Of a stretch of 64,000 bases of DNA, positions 17,292 through 26,751 are shown one piece after another. How positions within the stretch are numbered: position 1 is the stretch's first letter; every line of letters starts with the position of its first letter. The notes beneath the pieces were generated by a model that was not told the DNA's origin, searched no databases, and saw nothing but the letters and a program-made list of their open reading frames with translations. The position numbers and the translations under genes are program-made. Source of the stretch: Methyloversatilis sp. RAC08 (GTDB taxonomy: Bacteria; Pseudomonadota; Gammaproteobacteria; Burkholderiales; Rhodocyclaceae); NCBI RefSeq assembly GCF_001713355.1, contig NZ_CP016448.1:2604001-2668000 (forward strand), written 5' to 3'.

Positions 17292-18740
17292 ATGCTAGTC
17301 CTCGATCACGATCGCGCAGGCGGCTACTGGGGTGCGGTGTACGTCTTCACCGCCATCAAGGGCCTGCAGGTGGTCATCGACGGCCCGGTCGGGTGCGAAA
17401 ACCTGCCGGTCACTTCGGTGCTGCATTACACCGACGGCCTGCCGCCGCATGAACTGCCCATCGTGGTCACCGGACTGGCCGAAGAGCAGCTCGGACGCGA
17501 AGGCACCGAAGGGGCGATGAAGCGTGCCCACGCGGTGCTCGATCCCGACATGCCGGCCGTGGTGGTGACCGGCTCGATCGCCGAAATGATCGGCGGCGGC
17601 GTGACACCAGAAGGCACGAACATCCAGCGCTTCCTGCCGCGCACCATCGACGAGGACCAGTGGCAGTGCGCAAACCGCGCCATCAACTGGCTCTGGACGC
17701 AGTACGGCACGAAGAAGATTCCGGAGCGCAAGCCGCGCGCCGAAGGCGACAAGCCGCGTGTGAACATCATCGGGCCGATCTACGGCACCTTCAACACGCC
17801 CAGTGATCTGGCCGAAATCCGCCGCCTGGTCGAAGGCATCGGCTGCGAGATCAATATGGTGTTCCCGCTCGGGAGTCACCTGGCCGACGTGCCGAAGCTG
17901 GTCAATGCCGACGTCAATGTCTGCATGTACCGGGAGTTCGGTCGCCTGCTGTGCGAAACGCTGGAACGTCCCTACCTGCAGGCGCCGATCGGCCTGCACA
18001 GCACCACCCTTTTCCTGCGCAAGCTGGGCGAACTGACCGGTGTCGATCCGGAGCCCTTCATCGAGCGCGAAAAGCACACCACGATCAAGCCGATCTGGGA
18101 CCTGTGGCGCTCGGTCACCCAGGATTTCTTCGGTACCGCCAGCTTTGCCGTGGTCGCCAACGAAACCTACGCGCGCGGCCTGCGCCACTTCCTCGAGGAA
18201 GACATGGGCCTGCCGTGCAACTTCTCGGTGTCGCGCTGCCCGGGGCAGAAGACCGACAACGCGGATGTGCGTCGTCTGGTGCGCGAGAAGACGCCACTGG
18301 TGATGTTCGGCAGCTACAACGAACGCATGTACATGGCCGAATGCGGCGCCCGCGCGAGCTATATCCCTTCGTCCTTCCCGGGCGCCATCATCCGTCGCCA
18401 CACCGGGACGCCCTTCATGGGCTACGCCGGTGCGACGTATGTGGTGCAGGAGGTGTGCAACGCGCTGTTCGACGCGCTGTTCCACATCCTGCCGCTGGCC
18501 ACCGACATGGACCGGGTGGATCCGACACCTGCCCGCATCTCGCGCGCCGATACGCGTCCGTGGGACGACGAGGCGCAGCGCCTGCTCGACCAGTACGTGA
18601 ATGAAAAACCCTTCCTGGTCCGCATCTCGGCAGCCAAGCGCCTGCGCGACCGGGCGGAAGAAGACGCTCGCCGCGCCGACGAAGCGCGCATCACGGCGGA
18701 GCGGGTAATGAATGCGCGCCTTGCGCTCGAGCCGACATGA
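17292..18740 (+). CDS. bchZ: Chlorophyllide a reductase subunit BchZ
   Basis: NifK-like partner of BchY. 482 residues from the ATG at 17292, preceded by CGGAGGACGAC; the product starts [19 protein letters not shown] as in known BchZ. The open frame upstream (to 17073) overlaps bchY and is not family-like. Motifs [19 protein letters not shown] and [20 protein letters not shown]. The C-terminal end is charged. The puf genes follow after 157 bp, so puf mRNA can be read through from the bchC promoter. Confidence 0.96.
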   Translation: MLVLDHDRAGGYWGAVYVFTAIKGLQVVIDGPVGCENLPVTSVLHYTDGLPPHELPIVVTGLAEEQLGREGTEGAMKRAHAVLDPDMPAVVVTGSIAEMIGGGVTPEGTNIQRFLPRTIDEDQWQCANRAINWLWTQYGTKKIPERKPRAEGDKPRVNIIGPIYGTFNTPSDLAEIRRLVEGIGCEINMVFPLGSHLADVPKLVNADVNVCMYREFGRLLCETLERPYLQAPIGLHSTTLFLRKLGELTGVDPEPFIEREKHTTIKPIWDLWRSVTQDFFGTASFAVVANETYARGLRHFLEEDMGLPCNFSVSRCPGQKTDNADVRRLVREKTPLVMFGSYNERMYMAECGARASYIPSSFPGAIIRRHTGTPFMGYAGATYVVQEVCNALFDALFHILPLATDMDRVDPTPARISRADTRPWDDEAQRLLDQYVNEKPFLVRISAAKRLRDRAEEDARRADEARITAERVMNARLALEPT

Positions 18741-18892
18741 GTGCGGCCGGCCGCGAAGGCGCAGTGACAGAAAACGAAAATGCGTCCGGTCTGACCGGAA
18801 CACGATCTTCCGGGGTGCGGTCTGCCTCGAAAGTCCCTGCCGCGCGGGGTTTGCGCGGTGGTAATACGGCCGAAAGGCCCATCAGGAGGTAA
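18737..18892 (+). CDS. Possible 51-codon leader ORF between bchZ and pufB
   Basis: An ORF whose ATG overlaps the bchZ stop (ATGA) and whose TAA overlaps the pufB ribosome binding site (AGGAGGTAA). The product would be a Ser/Gly/Arg-rich basic peptide starting [13 protein letters not shown], without a hydrophobic segment. It occupies the place of pufQ in Rhodobacter but does not look like PufQ. Codon use (AGG, CGA) is unlike its neighbours, so it may be a chance frame or a translational coupling leader. Confidence 0.22.
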   Translation: MSAAGREGAVTENENASGLTGTRSSGVRSASKVPAARGLRGGNTAERPIRR

Positions 18893-18897
18893 ATGTT

Positions 18898-19128
18898 ATG
18901 GCTGATGCCAATAGCGGATCCCTGTCAGGACTGACAGCTTCCGAGGCGCGTGAATTCCACGCCATTTTCATGACGAGTTTCATCGTTTTTCTCGTCGTCG
19001 CAATCGTTGCACACATCCTCGTCTGGAACTGGCGTCCGTGGCTGCCGGGTTCGGAAGGTTATGCGTCACTGATTGAAGGCGTCCGGGCAGCGACGTACTC
19101 AGTCATCCCCTACATCTATCAGGCATAG
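18898..19128 (+). CDS. pufB: LH1 antenna beta polypeptide PufB
   Basis: Beta subunit of the core antenna ring around the reaction centre. 76 residues, with the signature [17 protein letters not shown], one TM helix and the bacteriochlorophyll-ligating histidine H39 ([15 protein letters not shown]); H21 is the second conserved histidine. A tail of about 25 residues after RPWLPG makes it longer than classical about 50-residue beta chains. Very strong ribosome binding site AGGAGGT, fitting high expression. pufA follows after 10 bp. Confidence 0.96.
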   Translation: MADANSGSLSGLTASEAREFHAIFMTSFIVFLVVAIVAHILVWNWRPWLPGSEGYASLIEGVRAATYSVIPYIYQA

Positions 19129-19138
19129 GAGCATAAAT

Positions 19139-19339
19139 ATGTGGCGTATATGGATGTTGTTCGATCCGCGCAGATCACTGGTGGCTCTGGCCGTCTTTCT
19201 GTTCGTGCTCGCGATCGTGATTCATTTCATTCTTCTCAGTACCGATCGCTTCAACTGGATCGAAGGACCGAGCAAGAAGCCGATGGCTGCGGCAAGTGTC
19301 GCGATGCCGGCACCGGTTGCACTGAATCAGGTGCAGTAA
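19139..19339 (+). CDS. pufA: LH1 antenna alpha polypeptide PufA
   Basis: Alpha subunit of LH1. 66 residues beginning [20 protein letters not shown], single TM helix, bacteriochlorophyll ligand H29 in [18 protein letters not shown] lies eight bases before the ATG. A stable hairpin follows in the spacer to pufL, as expected for excess LH1 over reaction-centre mRNA. Confidence 0.96.
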   Translation: MWRIWMLFDPRRSLVALAVFLFVLAIVIHFILLSTDRFNWIEGPSKKPMAAASVAMPAPVALNQVQ

Positions 19340-19358
19340 AGAGGAAGGCGCAAGTCTG

Positions 19359-19385
19359 GCGAGGACCGGGCCTGCCCGGCCTCGC
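19359..19385 (+). other. Intercistronic mRNA hairpin between pufA and pufL
   Basis: GCGAGG-a-CCGGGC ct GCCCGG-CCTCGC folds into a 12-bp GC stem with a single bulged A and a very short loop. There is no T run, so it looks like a 3' stabilising or processing structure rather than a terminator. In Rhodobacter a hairpin at the same place protects pufBA mRNA and sets the antenna:reaction-centre ratio. Confidence 0.75.
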
Positions 19386-19444
19386 TTGTTGCGAAGCCAA
19401 GTTTGAAAAGTGGAGGCCCGAAGGCTTCCCAAAAGGGGGTTGGC

Positions 19445-20269
19445 ATGTCCATGCTCAGTTTTGAAAGAAAGTACCGCGTCCGCGGTGGCACGCTGATAGG
19501 CGGAGACCTGTTCGATTTCTGGGTAGGCCCCTTCTATGTAGGATTCTTCGGCGTCACCACGATGTTCTTTTCCCTCGTGGGAACGCTGCTCATCGTCTGG
19601 AGTGCCTCGCAGGGACCGACCTGGAATCTGTGGCAGATCAACGTTGCGCCGCCCGACCTGAGTTACGGGCTGGGCATGGCGCCGCTGATGGAAGGCGGGC
19701 TCTGGCAGTTGATCACGGTGTGTGCAATCGGTGCCTTTGTGTCCTGGGCGCTGCGTGAAGTTGAAATATGTCGCAAGCTTGGCATCGGTTATCACGTTCC
19801 GGTGGCATTCGGTTTCGCGATCCTGGCTTACGTGACCCTGGTCGTGTTCCGGCCCATCCTGATGGGTGCGTGGGGCCACGGATTCCCTTACGGCATCATG
19901 AGTCACCTGGACTGGGTTTCGAATACCGGTTACCAGTATCTGCACTTCCATTACAACCCGGCGCACATGCTGGCGGTGAGCTTCTTCTTTGCCACCACTC
20001 TCGCACTGTCGCTGCACGGCGCGCTCATCCTGTCCTCGACCAACCCTGCCAAGGGCGAAGTGGTCAAGACGCCGGATCATGAAAACACTTTCTTCCGCGA
20101 TGCGATCGGCTACTCGATCGGCACGCTCGGTGTGCACCGTCTCGGGCTGTTCCTTGCGCTGTCGGCGGTCTTCTGGAGTGCCGTGTGCATCATCATCAGC
20201 GGCCCGTTCTGGACGCGCGGCTGGCCCGAATGGTGGAGCTGGTGGCTCAACCTCCCCGTGTGGCGCTAA
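19445..20269 (+). CDS. pufL: Photosynthetic reaction centre L subunit PufL
   Basis: Type II reaction-centre core subunit with five TM helices binding special-pair and accessory bacteriochlorophyll, bacteriopheophytin, quinones and the non-heme iron. 274 residues from the ATG at 19445, giving [20 protein letters not shown], the standard L N-terminus; the frame is open upstream to 19403. The histidine ligands fall in [13 protein letters not shown] and [18 protein letters not shown] precedes the start. pufM follows after 23 bp. Confidence 0.98.
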   Translation: MSMLSFERKYRVRGGTLIGGDLFDFWVGPFYVGFFGVTTMFFSLVGTLLIVWSASQGPTWNLWQINVAPPDLSYGLGMAPLMEGGLWQLITVCAIGAFVSWALREVEICRKLGIGYHVPVAFGFAILAYVTLVVFRPILMGAWGHGFPYGIMSHLDWVSNTGYQYLHFHYNPAHMLAVSFFFATTLALSLHGALILSSTNPAKGEVVKTPDHENTFFRDAIGYSIGTLGVHRLGLFLALSAVFWSAVCIIISGPFWTRGWPEWWSWWLNLPVWR

Positions 20270-20292
20270 CAGAAGAAAGAGAGGGTAGAGTC

Positions 20293-21270
20293 ATGGCGGA
20301 ATACCAGAATATTTTCACCCAGGTCCAGGTACATGGACCCGCCTTCCCGGGCGTCTCGATCGGTCGCGACGACCGTGAGCGGATGGGCAAACCCACGGAT
20401 GTGCATCTGTTCGGCAGGCTGGGCGATGCACAGATCGGCCCGATCTATCTGGGCTGGCTGGGTATCGCATCGATCGTCTGTTTCCTGGTCGCGTTCGAGA
20501 TCATCGGCCTCAACATGCTGGCGTCGGTCAACTGGAGTCCGATCGAGTTCGTGCGCCAGCTGTTCTGGCTGGGGCTCGAGCCGCCGCCGCCGGAATACGG
20601 ATTGAAGTTGCCGCCGCTCAATCAGGGTGGCTGGTGGCTGATGGCCGGCTTCTTCCTGACGCTGTCGATCATGCTGTGGTGGCTGCGCATGTACCGCCGC
20701 GCCAAGGCGCTCGGCATGGGCACTCACGTGGCCTGGGCCTTCGCCGCGGCGATCTGGCTCTATCTCGTGCTCGGCTTCATCCGTCCGCTGCTGATGGGTT
20801 CCTGGTCGGAAGCGGTGCCATTCGGCATCTTTCCCCACCTTGACTGGACGGCTGCGTTCTCGATCCGCTACGGCAATCTGTTCTACAACCCGTTCCACAT
20901 GCTGTCGATCGCCTTCCTCTACGGTTCGGCGCTGCTGTTCGCCATGCACGGTGCAACCATCCTTGCGGTGAGCCGCTTCGGTGGCGAACGCGAAATCGAA
21001 CAGATCGTCGATCGCGGTACGGCATCGGAACGTGCCGCACTGTTCTGGCGCTGGACGATGGGTTTCAACGCGTCGATGGAATCCATCCACCGCTGGGCCT
21101 GGTGGTTCGCAGTGCTGTGCCCGCTGACCGGCGGCATCGGCATCCTGCTCACCGGCACCGTGGTCGACAACTGGTATCTGTGGGCGGTCAAGCATCACGT
21201 CGCCCCGATGTACCCCGCGGTATTCGGCGTCGTTGTCGATCCCGCAACGCTGCAAGGAGCGCAACAATGA
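20293..21270 (+). CDS. pufM: Photosynthetic reaction centre M subunit PufM
   Basis: Second core subunit of the reaction centre, 325 residues from the ATG at 20293 ([16 protein letters not shown]). Five TM helices; ligating residues in [24 protein letters not shown] and the iron ligand region [12 protein letters not shown]. The TGA overlaps the pufC ATG (ATGA). The open frame upstream of 20293 overlaps pufL and is not used. Confidence 0.98.
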   Translation: MAEYQNIFTQVQVHGPAFPGVSIGRDDRERMGKPTDVHLFGRLGDAQIGPIYLGWLGIASIVCFLVAFEIIGLNMLASVNWSPIEFVRQLFWLGLEPPPPEYGLKLPPLNQGGWWLMAGFFLTLSIMLWWLRMYRRAKALGMGTHVAWAFAAAIWLYLVLGFIRPLLMGSWSEAVPFGIFPHLDWTAAFSIRYGNLFYNPFHMLSIAFLYGSALLFAMHGATILAVSRFGGEREIEQIVDRGTASERAALFWRWTMGFNASMESIHRWAWWFAVLCPLTGGIGILLTGTVVDNWYLWAVKHHVAPMYPAVFGVVVDPATLQGAQQ

Positions 21271-22361
21271 TGAAGTCCTACACAGCGATACGCATCGCAC
21301 TGTTGCTGGCGGCCGGCGTACTGGTGTCGGCATGCGAAAAGCCGCCGATCACCACCGAGCAGCACGGCTTCCGCGGCACGGCGATGGTCAAGGTGTCCAA
21401 CCCGCGCATCGTCGCCGAGCAGGCCGGCATCCATGCCGTGCCTGCGGCACTGCCCGCAGCACCGCAGGAAGGGCAGAAGGCGTCGGAGGTGTATCAGAAC
21501 GTCAAGGTACTGGGCGACGTCAGCGTGGCGGAATTCACCCGCATCATGGTTGCCATGACGCAGTGGGTGTCGCCCGAGCAGGGCTGCGGCTACTGCCACA
21601 ACCTGCAGAATCTGGCCGATGACTCGCTCTACACCAAGGTCGTGGCGCGGCGCATGATCCAGATGACGCAGACCATCAACAGCGACTACAAGACCCACGT
21701 CGCGGACACCGGCGTCACCTGCTACACCTGCCACCGCGGCATGCCGGTTCCGGCCAATGTGTGGTTCGCACCGGAGCCGCAGAAGCACGCGACGCGCATG
21801 GTCGGCAGCAAGGGCGGGCAGAACACCCCGGCCGAGTCGGTGGCTTATGCATCGCTGCCCTACGATCCTTTCACCCCGTATCTGAGCAAGGCAAACACGA
21901 TCGCCGTGAATGCGAAGACCGCGTTGCCGAACGTGCGGGTGGGATCGATCCAGGCGACCGAGGACACCTACGCGTTGATGATGCACATGTCGGATGGCCT
22001 CGGCGTGAATTGCACCTACTGCCACAACACGCGTGCCTTCTCGTCGTGGGAAACCAGCACGCCGCAGCGCGTGACCGCCTGGCACGGCATCCGGATGTCG
22101 CGTGACCTGAACAACACCTATATGGAACCGCTGACGCAGACCTTCCCGGTCCATCGTCTTGGCGCCGTGGGTGACGTGGCCAAGGTCAATTGCGCAACCT
22201 GCCATCAGGGAGCCTACAAGCCGCTGTACGGTGCGCCGATGCTCAAGGACTACATGGCGCTGAGTGCAGCGGGTGCGCTGGCAGCGATGCCGGCTGCGGC
22301 CGCTCCCGAGGCACCGGCCGAGCCGGCTTCGGAAATGCCGGCTGAAGCCGAGAAGCCGTAA
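21267..22361 (+). CDS. pufC: Tetraheme reaction-centre cytochrome subunit PufC
   Basis: Membrane-anchored periplasmic cytochrome that re-reduces the special pair. 364 residues. The lipoprotein-type signal ends [11 protein letters not shown] with the lipobox cysteine C23. Four CxxCH heme sites: CGYCH, CYTCH, CTYCH, CATCH. An Ala/Pro/Glu-rich C-terminal tail ([19 protein letters not shown]) is unneeded for heme binding. Starts inside the pufM stop with AGGAGC upstream; an adjacent second ATG (21270) is equally possible. Confidence 0.97.
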   Translation: MMKSYTAIRIALLLAAGVLVSACEKPPITTEQHGFRGTAMVKVSNPRIVAEQAGIHAVPAALPAAPQEGQKASEVYQNVKVLGDVSVAEFTRIMVAMTQWVSPEQGCGYCHNLQNLADDSLYTKVVARRMIQMTQTINSDYKTHVADTGVTCYTCHRGMPVPANVWFAPEPQKHATRMVGSKGGQNTPAESVAYASLPYDPFTPYLSKANTIAVNAKTALPNVRVGSIQATEDTYALMMHMSDGLGVNCTYCHNTRAFSSWETSTPQRVTAWHGIRMSRDLNNTYMEPLTQTFPVHRLGAVGDVAKVNCATCHQGAYKPLYGAPMLKDYMALSAAGALAAMPAAAAPEAPAEPASEMPAEAEKP

Positions 22362-22740
22362 GCTCGGTCGCCGGCTGCGTGCCGGTGGTCGGCAAAGATC
22401 GTCCGGCCGCTCCTGCATCACCCCCGCCGTGCCAGACGGCGTTTGCGGGGGCGGATCCGGACCCTCGCAGCACCCTTCGGGCCCCACGGGGCCCGAAGCC
22501 GTTCACGCAGCGCTGTCGCGCGTTTGCTTCACCTGAGGTGCTGCAGTGCAACAGGGGCTGCACTGCACCAGGGTGATGACAGCAGGGGTTCGCGGCCGAG
22601 CACGAACCTGCGAGAATCTGTCGCCGGGGAGCGTCGCCGGACTGCAACCTTTCCGTTCCGTGTTCCCACTAATGCATGGCCTCGCCAGTGCCCGCAGCGC
22701 TGCGACCAGAGCCCACACCTGAAAACAGAAGGATCCACCG
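22362..22740. other. Non-coding region between pufC and the parvulin gene
   Basis: 379 bp without a convincing gene. It holds two inverted repeats (22475-22498 and 22542-22567) that may end or stabilise the puf transcript, and a GAAGGA ribosome binding site for the next gene. No PpsR-type palindrome seen. Confidence 0.5.
22475..22498. terminator. Strong hairpin downstream of pufC
   Basis: CTTCGGGCCCC ac GGGGCCCGAAG, an 11-bp perfect GC-rich stem. No T run follows, so it may stabilise the 3' end of puf mRNA or terminate only weakly. A second dyad, TGCAGTGCA acaggggc TGCACTGCA, follows at 22542-22567. Confidence 0.45.
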
Positions 22741-23553
22741 ATGAACCACACTTTGAGCTGTCTGGCCGCCGCGATCGCGATCGCCACAGCACTCCCCGCT
22801 TTGGCGCAGGAAGCAGCCGCGACGGCCCCTGCGTTCACCGACCAGGTCGCCAAGGTCAACGGCGTGCAGATACCGTCGGAACTTGGCAATGTTTTCATCA
22901 AGGAACAGGTGGCGCAGGGAGCGCTCGACAGCCCGGATCTGCGTTCGCGCGTGCGTGATCACCTGGTGCGTCGCGAGGTGCTGCTGCAGGCGGCGCGTGA
23001 AGGCAAGGTCGACAAGGACCCCGCACTGCTTCAGCGCATCGAGTACGCGCGCGACGAGATGGTGATCAATGCCTACCTCGACGGATGGTCGAAGGATCAT
23101 CCGGTCACCGACGCGCAGATCACGGCCGAGTACGACCGCGCCGCGGCCAAGATGGGTACCGGTATGGAATACAAGGCACGGCACATCCTGGTCGATCAGG
23201 AGGGCGCGGCGAAATCCATCATCGACAACCTGAACAGCGGCATCGATTTCGGTACGCTGGTCGTGTATTCGAAGGACACCGGCAGCCAGGAACGGGGCGG
23301 CGATCTTGGCTGGGCCGATCCGGCAACCTACGTCAAGGAATTCAGCGACGCGATGACCAGGCTGGAAAAGGGCAAGTACACGACCGAGCCGGTGAAGACG
23401 CAGTATGGCTACCACGTCATCCTGCTCGATGACGTGCGCAAGAAGGGTCCGCCGCCGCTCGAACAGGTGAAGGAGCGGATGGTCCAGCACCTGCAGCAGC
23501 AGGCCGTGCAGGAGCATGTCACCACCCTGCTGGGCAAGGCGAAGGTCGAGTAG
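22741..23553 (+). CDS. Periplasmic parvulin-type peptidyl-prolyl isomerase
   Basis: 270-residue PpiC/SurA-like protein with a Sec signal peptide (LAAAIAIATALPALAQ, cleavage after about residue 22), a SurA-N-like helical region, and a parvulin domain at about 140-235: YKARHILVDQEG, SKDTGSQERGGDLGW, and YGYHVILLDDV are the family landmarks. It would assist folding of exported proteins. It lies between the puf operon and convergent puhE, which is unusual; a role in folding PufC or other photosynthetic proteins is inference from position only. Confidence 0.88.
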   Translation: MNHTLSCLAAAIAIATALPALAQEAAATAPAFTDQVAKVNGVQIPSELGNVFIKEQVAQGALDSPDLRSRVRDHLVRREVLLQAAREGKVDKDPALLQRIEYARDEMVINAYLDGWSKDHPVTDAQITAEYDRAAAKMGTGMEYKARHILVDQEGAAKSIIDNLNSGIDFGTLVVYSKDTGSQERGGDLGWADPATYVKEFSDAMTRLEKGKYTTEPVKTQYGYHVILLDDVRKKGPPPLEQVKERMVQHLQQQAVQEHVTTLLGKAKVE

Positions 23554-23608
23554 TGAATTGTGGGGCCCGGCCGGGCGCGCAGCGCTCGCGTCCGGCCGAC
23601 CCGGCGGA

Positions 23609-24466
23609 TCAGGGCTTGGCAGCGTCCGCGGTGGCGATGCGATGCGCATGCACCGCTGTTGTACATTCATGAACCCGCATAACGGTCGGAGCGGATTTCA
23701 CTTGGCGTGACTTCAGGCCCCATTTCCACAGCGCATTGAACGGCAGCGGCAGCACCATGAACCAGTGTTCGATCACAGCCAGGCCGGACATCGTGGCCAG
23801 CAGCGTGAAGCACACGGTGGTCGCCTCGCTGTTGCCGGCCGCCCCGATCTGCTGGATCAGCAGCACTGTCACGATCGTTCCGGCGGTCACCGAGAACGGA
23901 AACAGCAGGTTCATGCGCCGGCGGCGGAAGAAGCTCTTCAGGTAGGTCAGGTGAGGCGGCAGGAATTCCTCGCTGAAATTGCGCACGCCGAAATGCAGGT
24001 TCAGCTTGGCGCTCAGCCGCATGCCCCAAAGCAGCATGAAGGTCCAGGTGCCGGTCTGGTTCGGGTCGCCCCAGGTGATGGCAGCGATCGCGATGGCGGC
24101 GACGAGTATCGACAGCTCATGATGGATGATGGCTTCCGTAGCGTGCCAGAAATGTGCCGGTCCGCCGCAGCCTTCCGGGCATCCCTGCTTGCGCGGGCCG
24201 GTGATGAAGCCCATCAGGAAGGTCATTTCCAGCCAGCCCCATACGATGAGCGCGCTGGTGAAGCTGCAGTAGGTCATCGCGACCGACTGATCTGCCGCGC
24301 TGTGGTTCAGCGCGAACAGTGCCGCCACCATCAGCAGGCTGGCTGCCAGCAGGCTGTGGCGGAAGGTGCGCCGCGGCAGACCGTCCAGATAGAGGATGGC
24401 GCCGGTAGCGAACCACCACAGGCCGAGTGCAAACAGCGCTGGCGTCATCCAGTCGCTCATCGGCAT
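23609..24466 (-). CDS. puhE: Photosynthetic complex assembly protein PuhE
   Basis: DUF3623 membrane protein of the puh operon that influences bacteriochlorophyll supply and reaction-centre assembly. 285 residues with about seven TM helices; family stretches HFWHATEAIIHHE and LWGMRLSAKLNLHFGVRNFSEEFLPPHLTYL. ATG at 24466 sits inside the acsF stop (TGATG). Last gene of the long minus-strand operon. Confidence 0.93.
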   Translation of the reverse strand: MPMSDWMTPALFALGLWWFATGAILYLDGLPRRTFRHSLLAASLLMVAALFALNHSAADQSVAMTYCSFTSALIVWGWLEMTFLMGFITGPRKQGCPEGCGGPAHFWHATEAIIHHELSILVAAIAIAAITWGDPNQTGTWTFMLLWGMRLSAKLNLHFGVRNFSEEFLPPHLTYLKSFFRRRRMNLLFPFSVTAGTIVTVLLIQQIGAAGNSEATTVCFTLLATMSGLAVIEHWFMVLPLPFNALWKWGLKSRQVKSAPTVMRVHECTTAVHAHRIATADAAKP

Positions 24467-25542
24467 CACCAGGCCGGTTGCATGCGCACGGATTGGGGAA
24501 TGTCGTTGCGCTTCACCGGGTGCAGGTAGAGCCGGGCAAAGGTACCGAAAGCCGCCACTGCGCAGGCGCCGCGCTTGACCAGTCCGATCACGCCGCCCTG
24601 TGCCTTGGCGCGCTCGTTCGCCTGGGCCAGCGCGAACAGACGCTCGAAACCGGCGCGGAACACGGCGCTGTCGGTATCCAGCGTCAGCGGGAAGACCTGT
24701 TTGGAAATTTCCGACGTGATGCGGAAAACTTCGTAATCATAGTTGTCGGCATCCAGACCCATGGCCTGATGCAGTTGCGGCCGCATGTGATCGCGTACGT
24801 ACATCGTGGCATACACGGCGAGCAGGAAGAACCTGACCCACAGCAGATTGCCGCCGCGCAGCAGGTGCGGATTGGCGCGCATGATAAGCGCGAACGATTC
24901 GCCGTGGCGGAATTCGTCGTTGCACCAGCGCTCGAACCACCGGAAGATCGGGTGGAAGCGCAGTTCCGGGTGACGTTCCAGCTGGCGGTAGATCGTGATG
25001 TAGCGGGCATAGCCGATCTTCTCCGACAGATAGGTCGCGTAGAAGATGTATTTCGGCTTGAAGTAGGTGTACTTCTTCGTGCGCTTCAGGCCGCCCAGAT
25101 CGACACCCAGGCCGTAGTCCTTCAGCGACATGTTCAGGAAGTTGGCATGCCGGGCTTCGTCACGTGCCATGTAGGACATCAATTCCTTGATGTCCGGATT
25201 TTCGATGTTCTTCTTGATTTCGTTGTACAGCACGCAGCCGGAGAACTCCGACGTGATCGAGCTGATCAGGAAGTCCATGAATTCCTGGTGCAGTTCAGGC
25301 GGCAGCTGCTTGATCTGCTCTCCGAAATCTTCCGTGCGCTGGAAGTGGTCGTGATTGTTGTCGCCTTCATACTCGGCCATCATCACGTCCCATTCCGCGC
25401 GTACCGGACTGACGTCGATGCGTTCCATCGCCGCGAAGTCCGTCGTGTAGAAGCGCGGGCTGAGCATGGTGCTCACGCGCGCCTTGGCGGTGGATTCCTC
25501 GGATACGGCAGCCGCGGCTGGGGTGTGGGTGGCGGTGGTCAT
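24466..25542 (-). CDS. acsF: Aerobic Mg-protoporphyrin IX monomethyl ester cyclase AcsF
   Basis: O2-dependent di-iron enzyme forming ring E. 358 residues, rubrerythrin-like fold with iron ligands in the two motifs [13 protein letters not shown] and [10 protein letters not shown]. Oxygen-dependent closure suits an aerobic or facultative phototroph; the O2-independent BchE is not in the window. The start overlaps the puhC stop by 4 bp and the stop overlaps the puhE start, so it is tightly coupled with assembly factors. Confidence 0.96.
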   Translation of the reverse strand: MTTATHTPAAAAVSEESTAKARVSTMLSPRFYTTDFAAMERIDVSPVRAEWDVMMAEYEGDNNHDHFQRTEDFGEQIKQLPPELHQEFMDFLISSITSEFSGCVLYNEIKKNIENPDIKELMSYMARDEARHANFLNMSLKDYGLGVDLGGLKRTKKYTYFKPKYIFYATYLSEKIGYARYITIYRQLERHPELRFHPIFRWFERWCNDEFRHGESFALIMRANPHLLRGGNLLWVRFFLLAVYATMYVRDHMRPQLHQAMGLDADNYDYEVFRITSEISKQVFPLTLDTDSAVFRAGFERLFALAQANERAKAQGGVIGLVKRGACAVAAFGTFARLYLHPVKRNDIPQSVRMQPAW

Positions 25543-26018
25543 TGCGAGGCTCCTGAGGCGTGCATTTCGGGCGACCGGGCAACGTCGAGCAGCTTGACGA
25601 AGGCGCCGGCATTGGTCGGGCCGAACGAATCGAGGTCGACGCGACGGCTGGTGGCGGGATCGATCAGGGTCAGTCGGCCATCGGCACGCCCGATCAGCTG
25701 GAAGGCCACGTCTGCACCGATGCCCTGACGCTTGCGCTCGCGTGCGAGCCCGCGCAGCGTGCCGCGGATGAAGCCCTGCTCACCGACGATGGATTCGAGC
25801 TCGGCGCCGCTTCGGGCATCGATGACGGCAATGCTGCCGTCGGGCCTGTCCTCGAAGCGCAGATCGCGTGTTGCCACGGCGGCGGCATCGGGCACGCTGA
25901 TGTTCATGCCCGACAGCCTGACCGTGGTGACTGCCAGCAGCACGACCAGCAGCATGGCGCCGATGGCGATGAGCGGGCCGCGTGACAGCGGGTGATGCGA
26001 GACAACTTGGGCTTCCAT
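25539..26018 (-). CDS. puhC: Photosynthetic complex assembly protein PuhC
   Basis: 159-residue protein with one N-terminal TM segment ([21 protein letters not shown]) and a periplasmic domain typical of PuhC ([35 protein letters not shown]). Helps build the reaction centre-LH1 core. 10 bp after puhB and overlapping acsF by 4 bp. Confidence 0.9.
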   Translation of the reverse strand: MEAQVVSHHPLSRGPLIAIGAMLLVVLLAVTTVRLSGMNISVPDAAAVATRDLRFEDRPDGSIAVIDARSGAELESIVGEQGFIRGTLRGLARERKRQGIGADVAFQLIGRADGRLTLIDPATSRRVDLDSFGPTNAGAFVKLLDVARSPEMHASGASQ

Positions 26019-26028
26019 GATCCTGACC

Positions 26029-26751
26029 TCAGTCGATCGCGAGTTGCGGGGTGCTGCCGTTCAGGCTGCGTGCAGGCTGCGTCGCTTCGCTGCTCGCGCC
26101 ACGTACCGGCGACGCGGCCGATGCCGCTGATGCAGCCACTTCGCCGGCAGCAGCCATCCATGCAGTTTGCAGCACCTGAGCCACATGGGCGGCGTCCGGC
26201 ACACAGCACAGCATGGGTTCCGGCTTCGTCACCCGCCACGGACGGGCATGCGGCCACAGGTGCAGCACTGCGATGCGTTCGCTGCCGCCGAGGGTCAGCG
26301 GAATGTTGCCGTGACCGTCCTTGTGCAGCTTGAGCCCGGCCGATTCGATGCGCCGCAGCGGCAGGTTGAACGTGAGGCTCAGCACGATGCCCACGCGCAT
26401 CACGACGCGCTTGTCGGTGATCGTGTAGACGGTGGTGCGCGCCGACAGCCAGGCCAGCAGCGCCAGCGAACCGAGCGCGAACACCACCAGCGGCAGCAGC
26501 ATGACGACGGCCATCACCGCATCGCCGACACTGCCTTCGCCGGACAGGATGAAGCCGGCTCGCAGGATCAGGATGGCGGTGAAGTAGCCGGTGAGCGCCG
26601 GCAGATGGAAGCGCTCGCGCGCCATGCGCTTCCAGTCCGGCGCGCCCTGCCACAGCACCCGTTCATCCTGCGGCAGCCGTTCCGGCAGCCCGAGCTGCGG
26701 TTCGAACTCGTGTTCGTGCCCGGTGTTGGGCACGGCCTTGAGCGTGCTCAC
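26029..26751 (-). CDS. puhB: Reaction-centre assembly protein PuhB
   Basis: 240-residue PH-domain-like membrane protein needed for reaction-centre assembly. It shows LPQDERVLWQGAPDW near the N terminus, three hydrophobic helices and a TVYTITDKRVVMRVG segment, all typical of PuhB. The C-terminal 40 residues are Ala/Ser-rich and poorly conserved. Start overlaps the puhA stop. Confidence 0.93.
   Translation of the reverse strand: MSTLKAVPNTGHEHEFEPQLGLPERLPQDERVLWQGAPDWKRMARERFHLPALTGYFTAILILRAGFILSGEGSVGDAVMAVVMLLPLVVFALGSLALLAWLSARTTVYTITDKRVVMRVGIVLSLTFNLPLRRIESAGLKLHKDGHGNIPLTLGGSERIAVLHLWPHARPWRVTKPEPMLCCVPDAAHVAQVLQTAWMAAAGEVAASAASAASPVRGASSEATQPARSLNGSTPQLAID

Noticed and set aside
22475-22567. 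CRISPR-like or mobile-element repeats after pufC
   Set aside because: Only two unrelated hairpins; no direct repeats with spacers. No CRISPR array, insertion sequence, tRNA or rRNA gene was recognised anywhere in the window.
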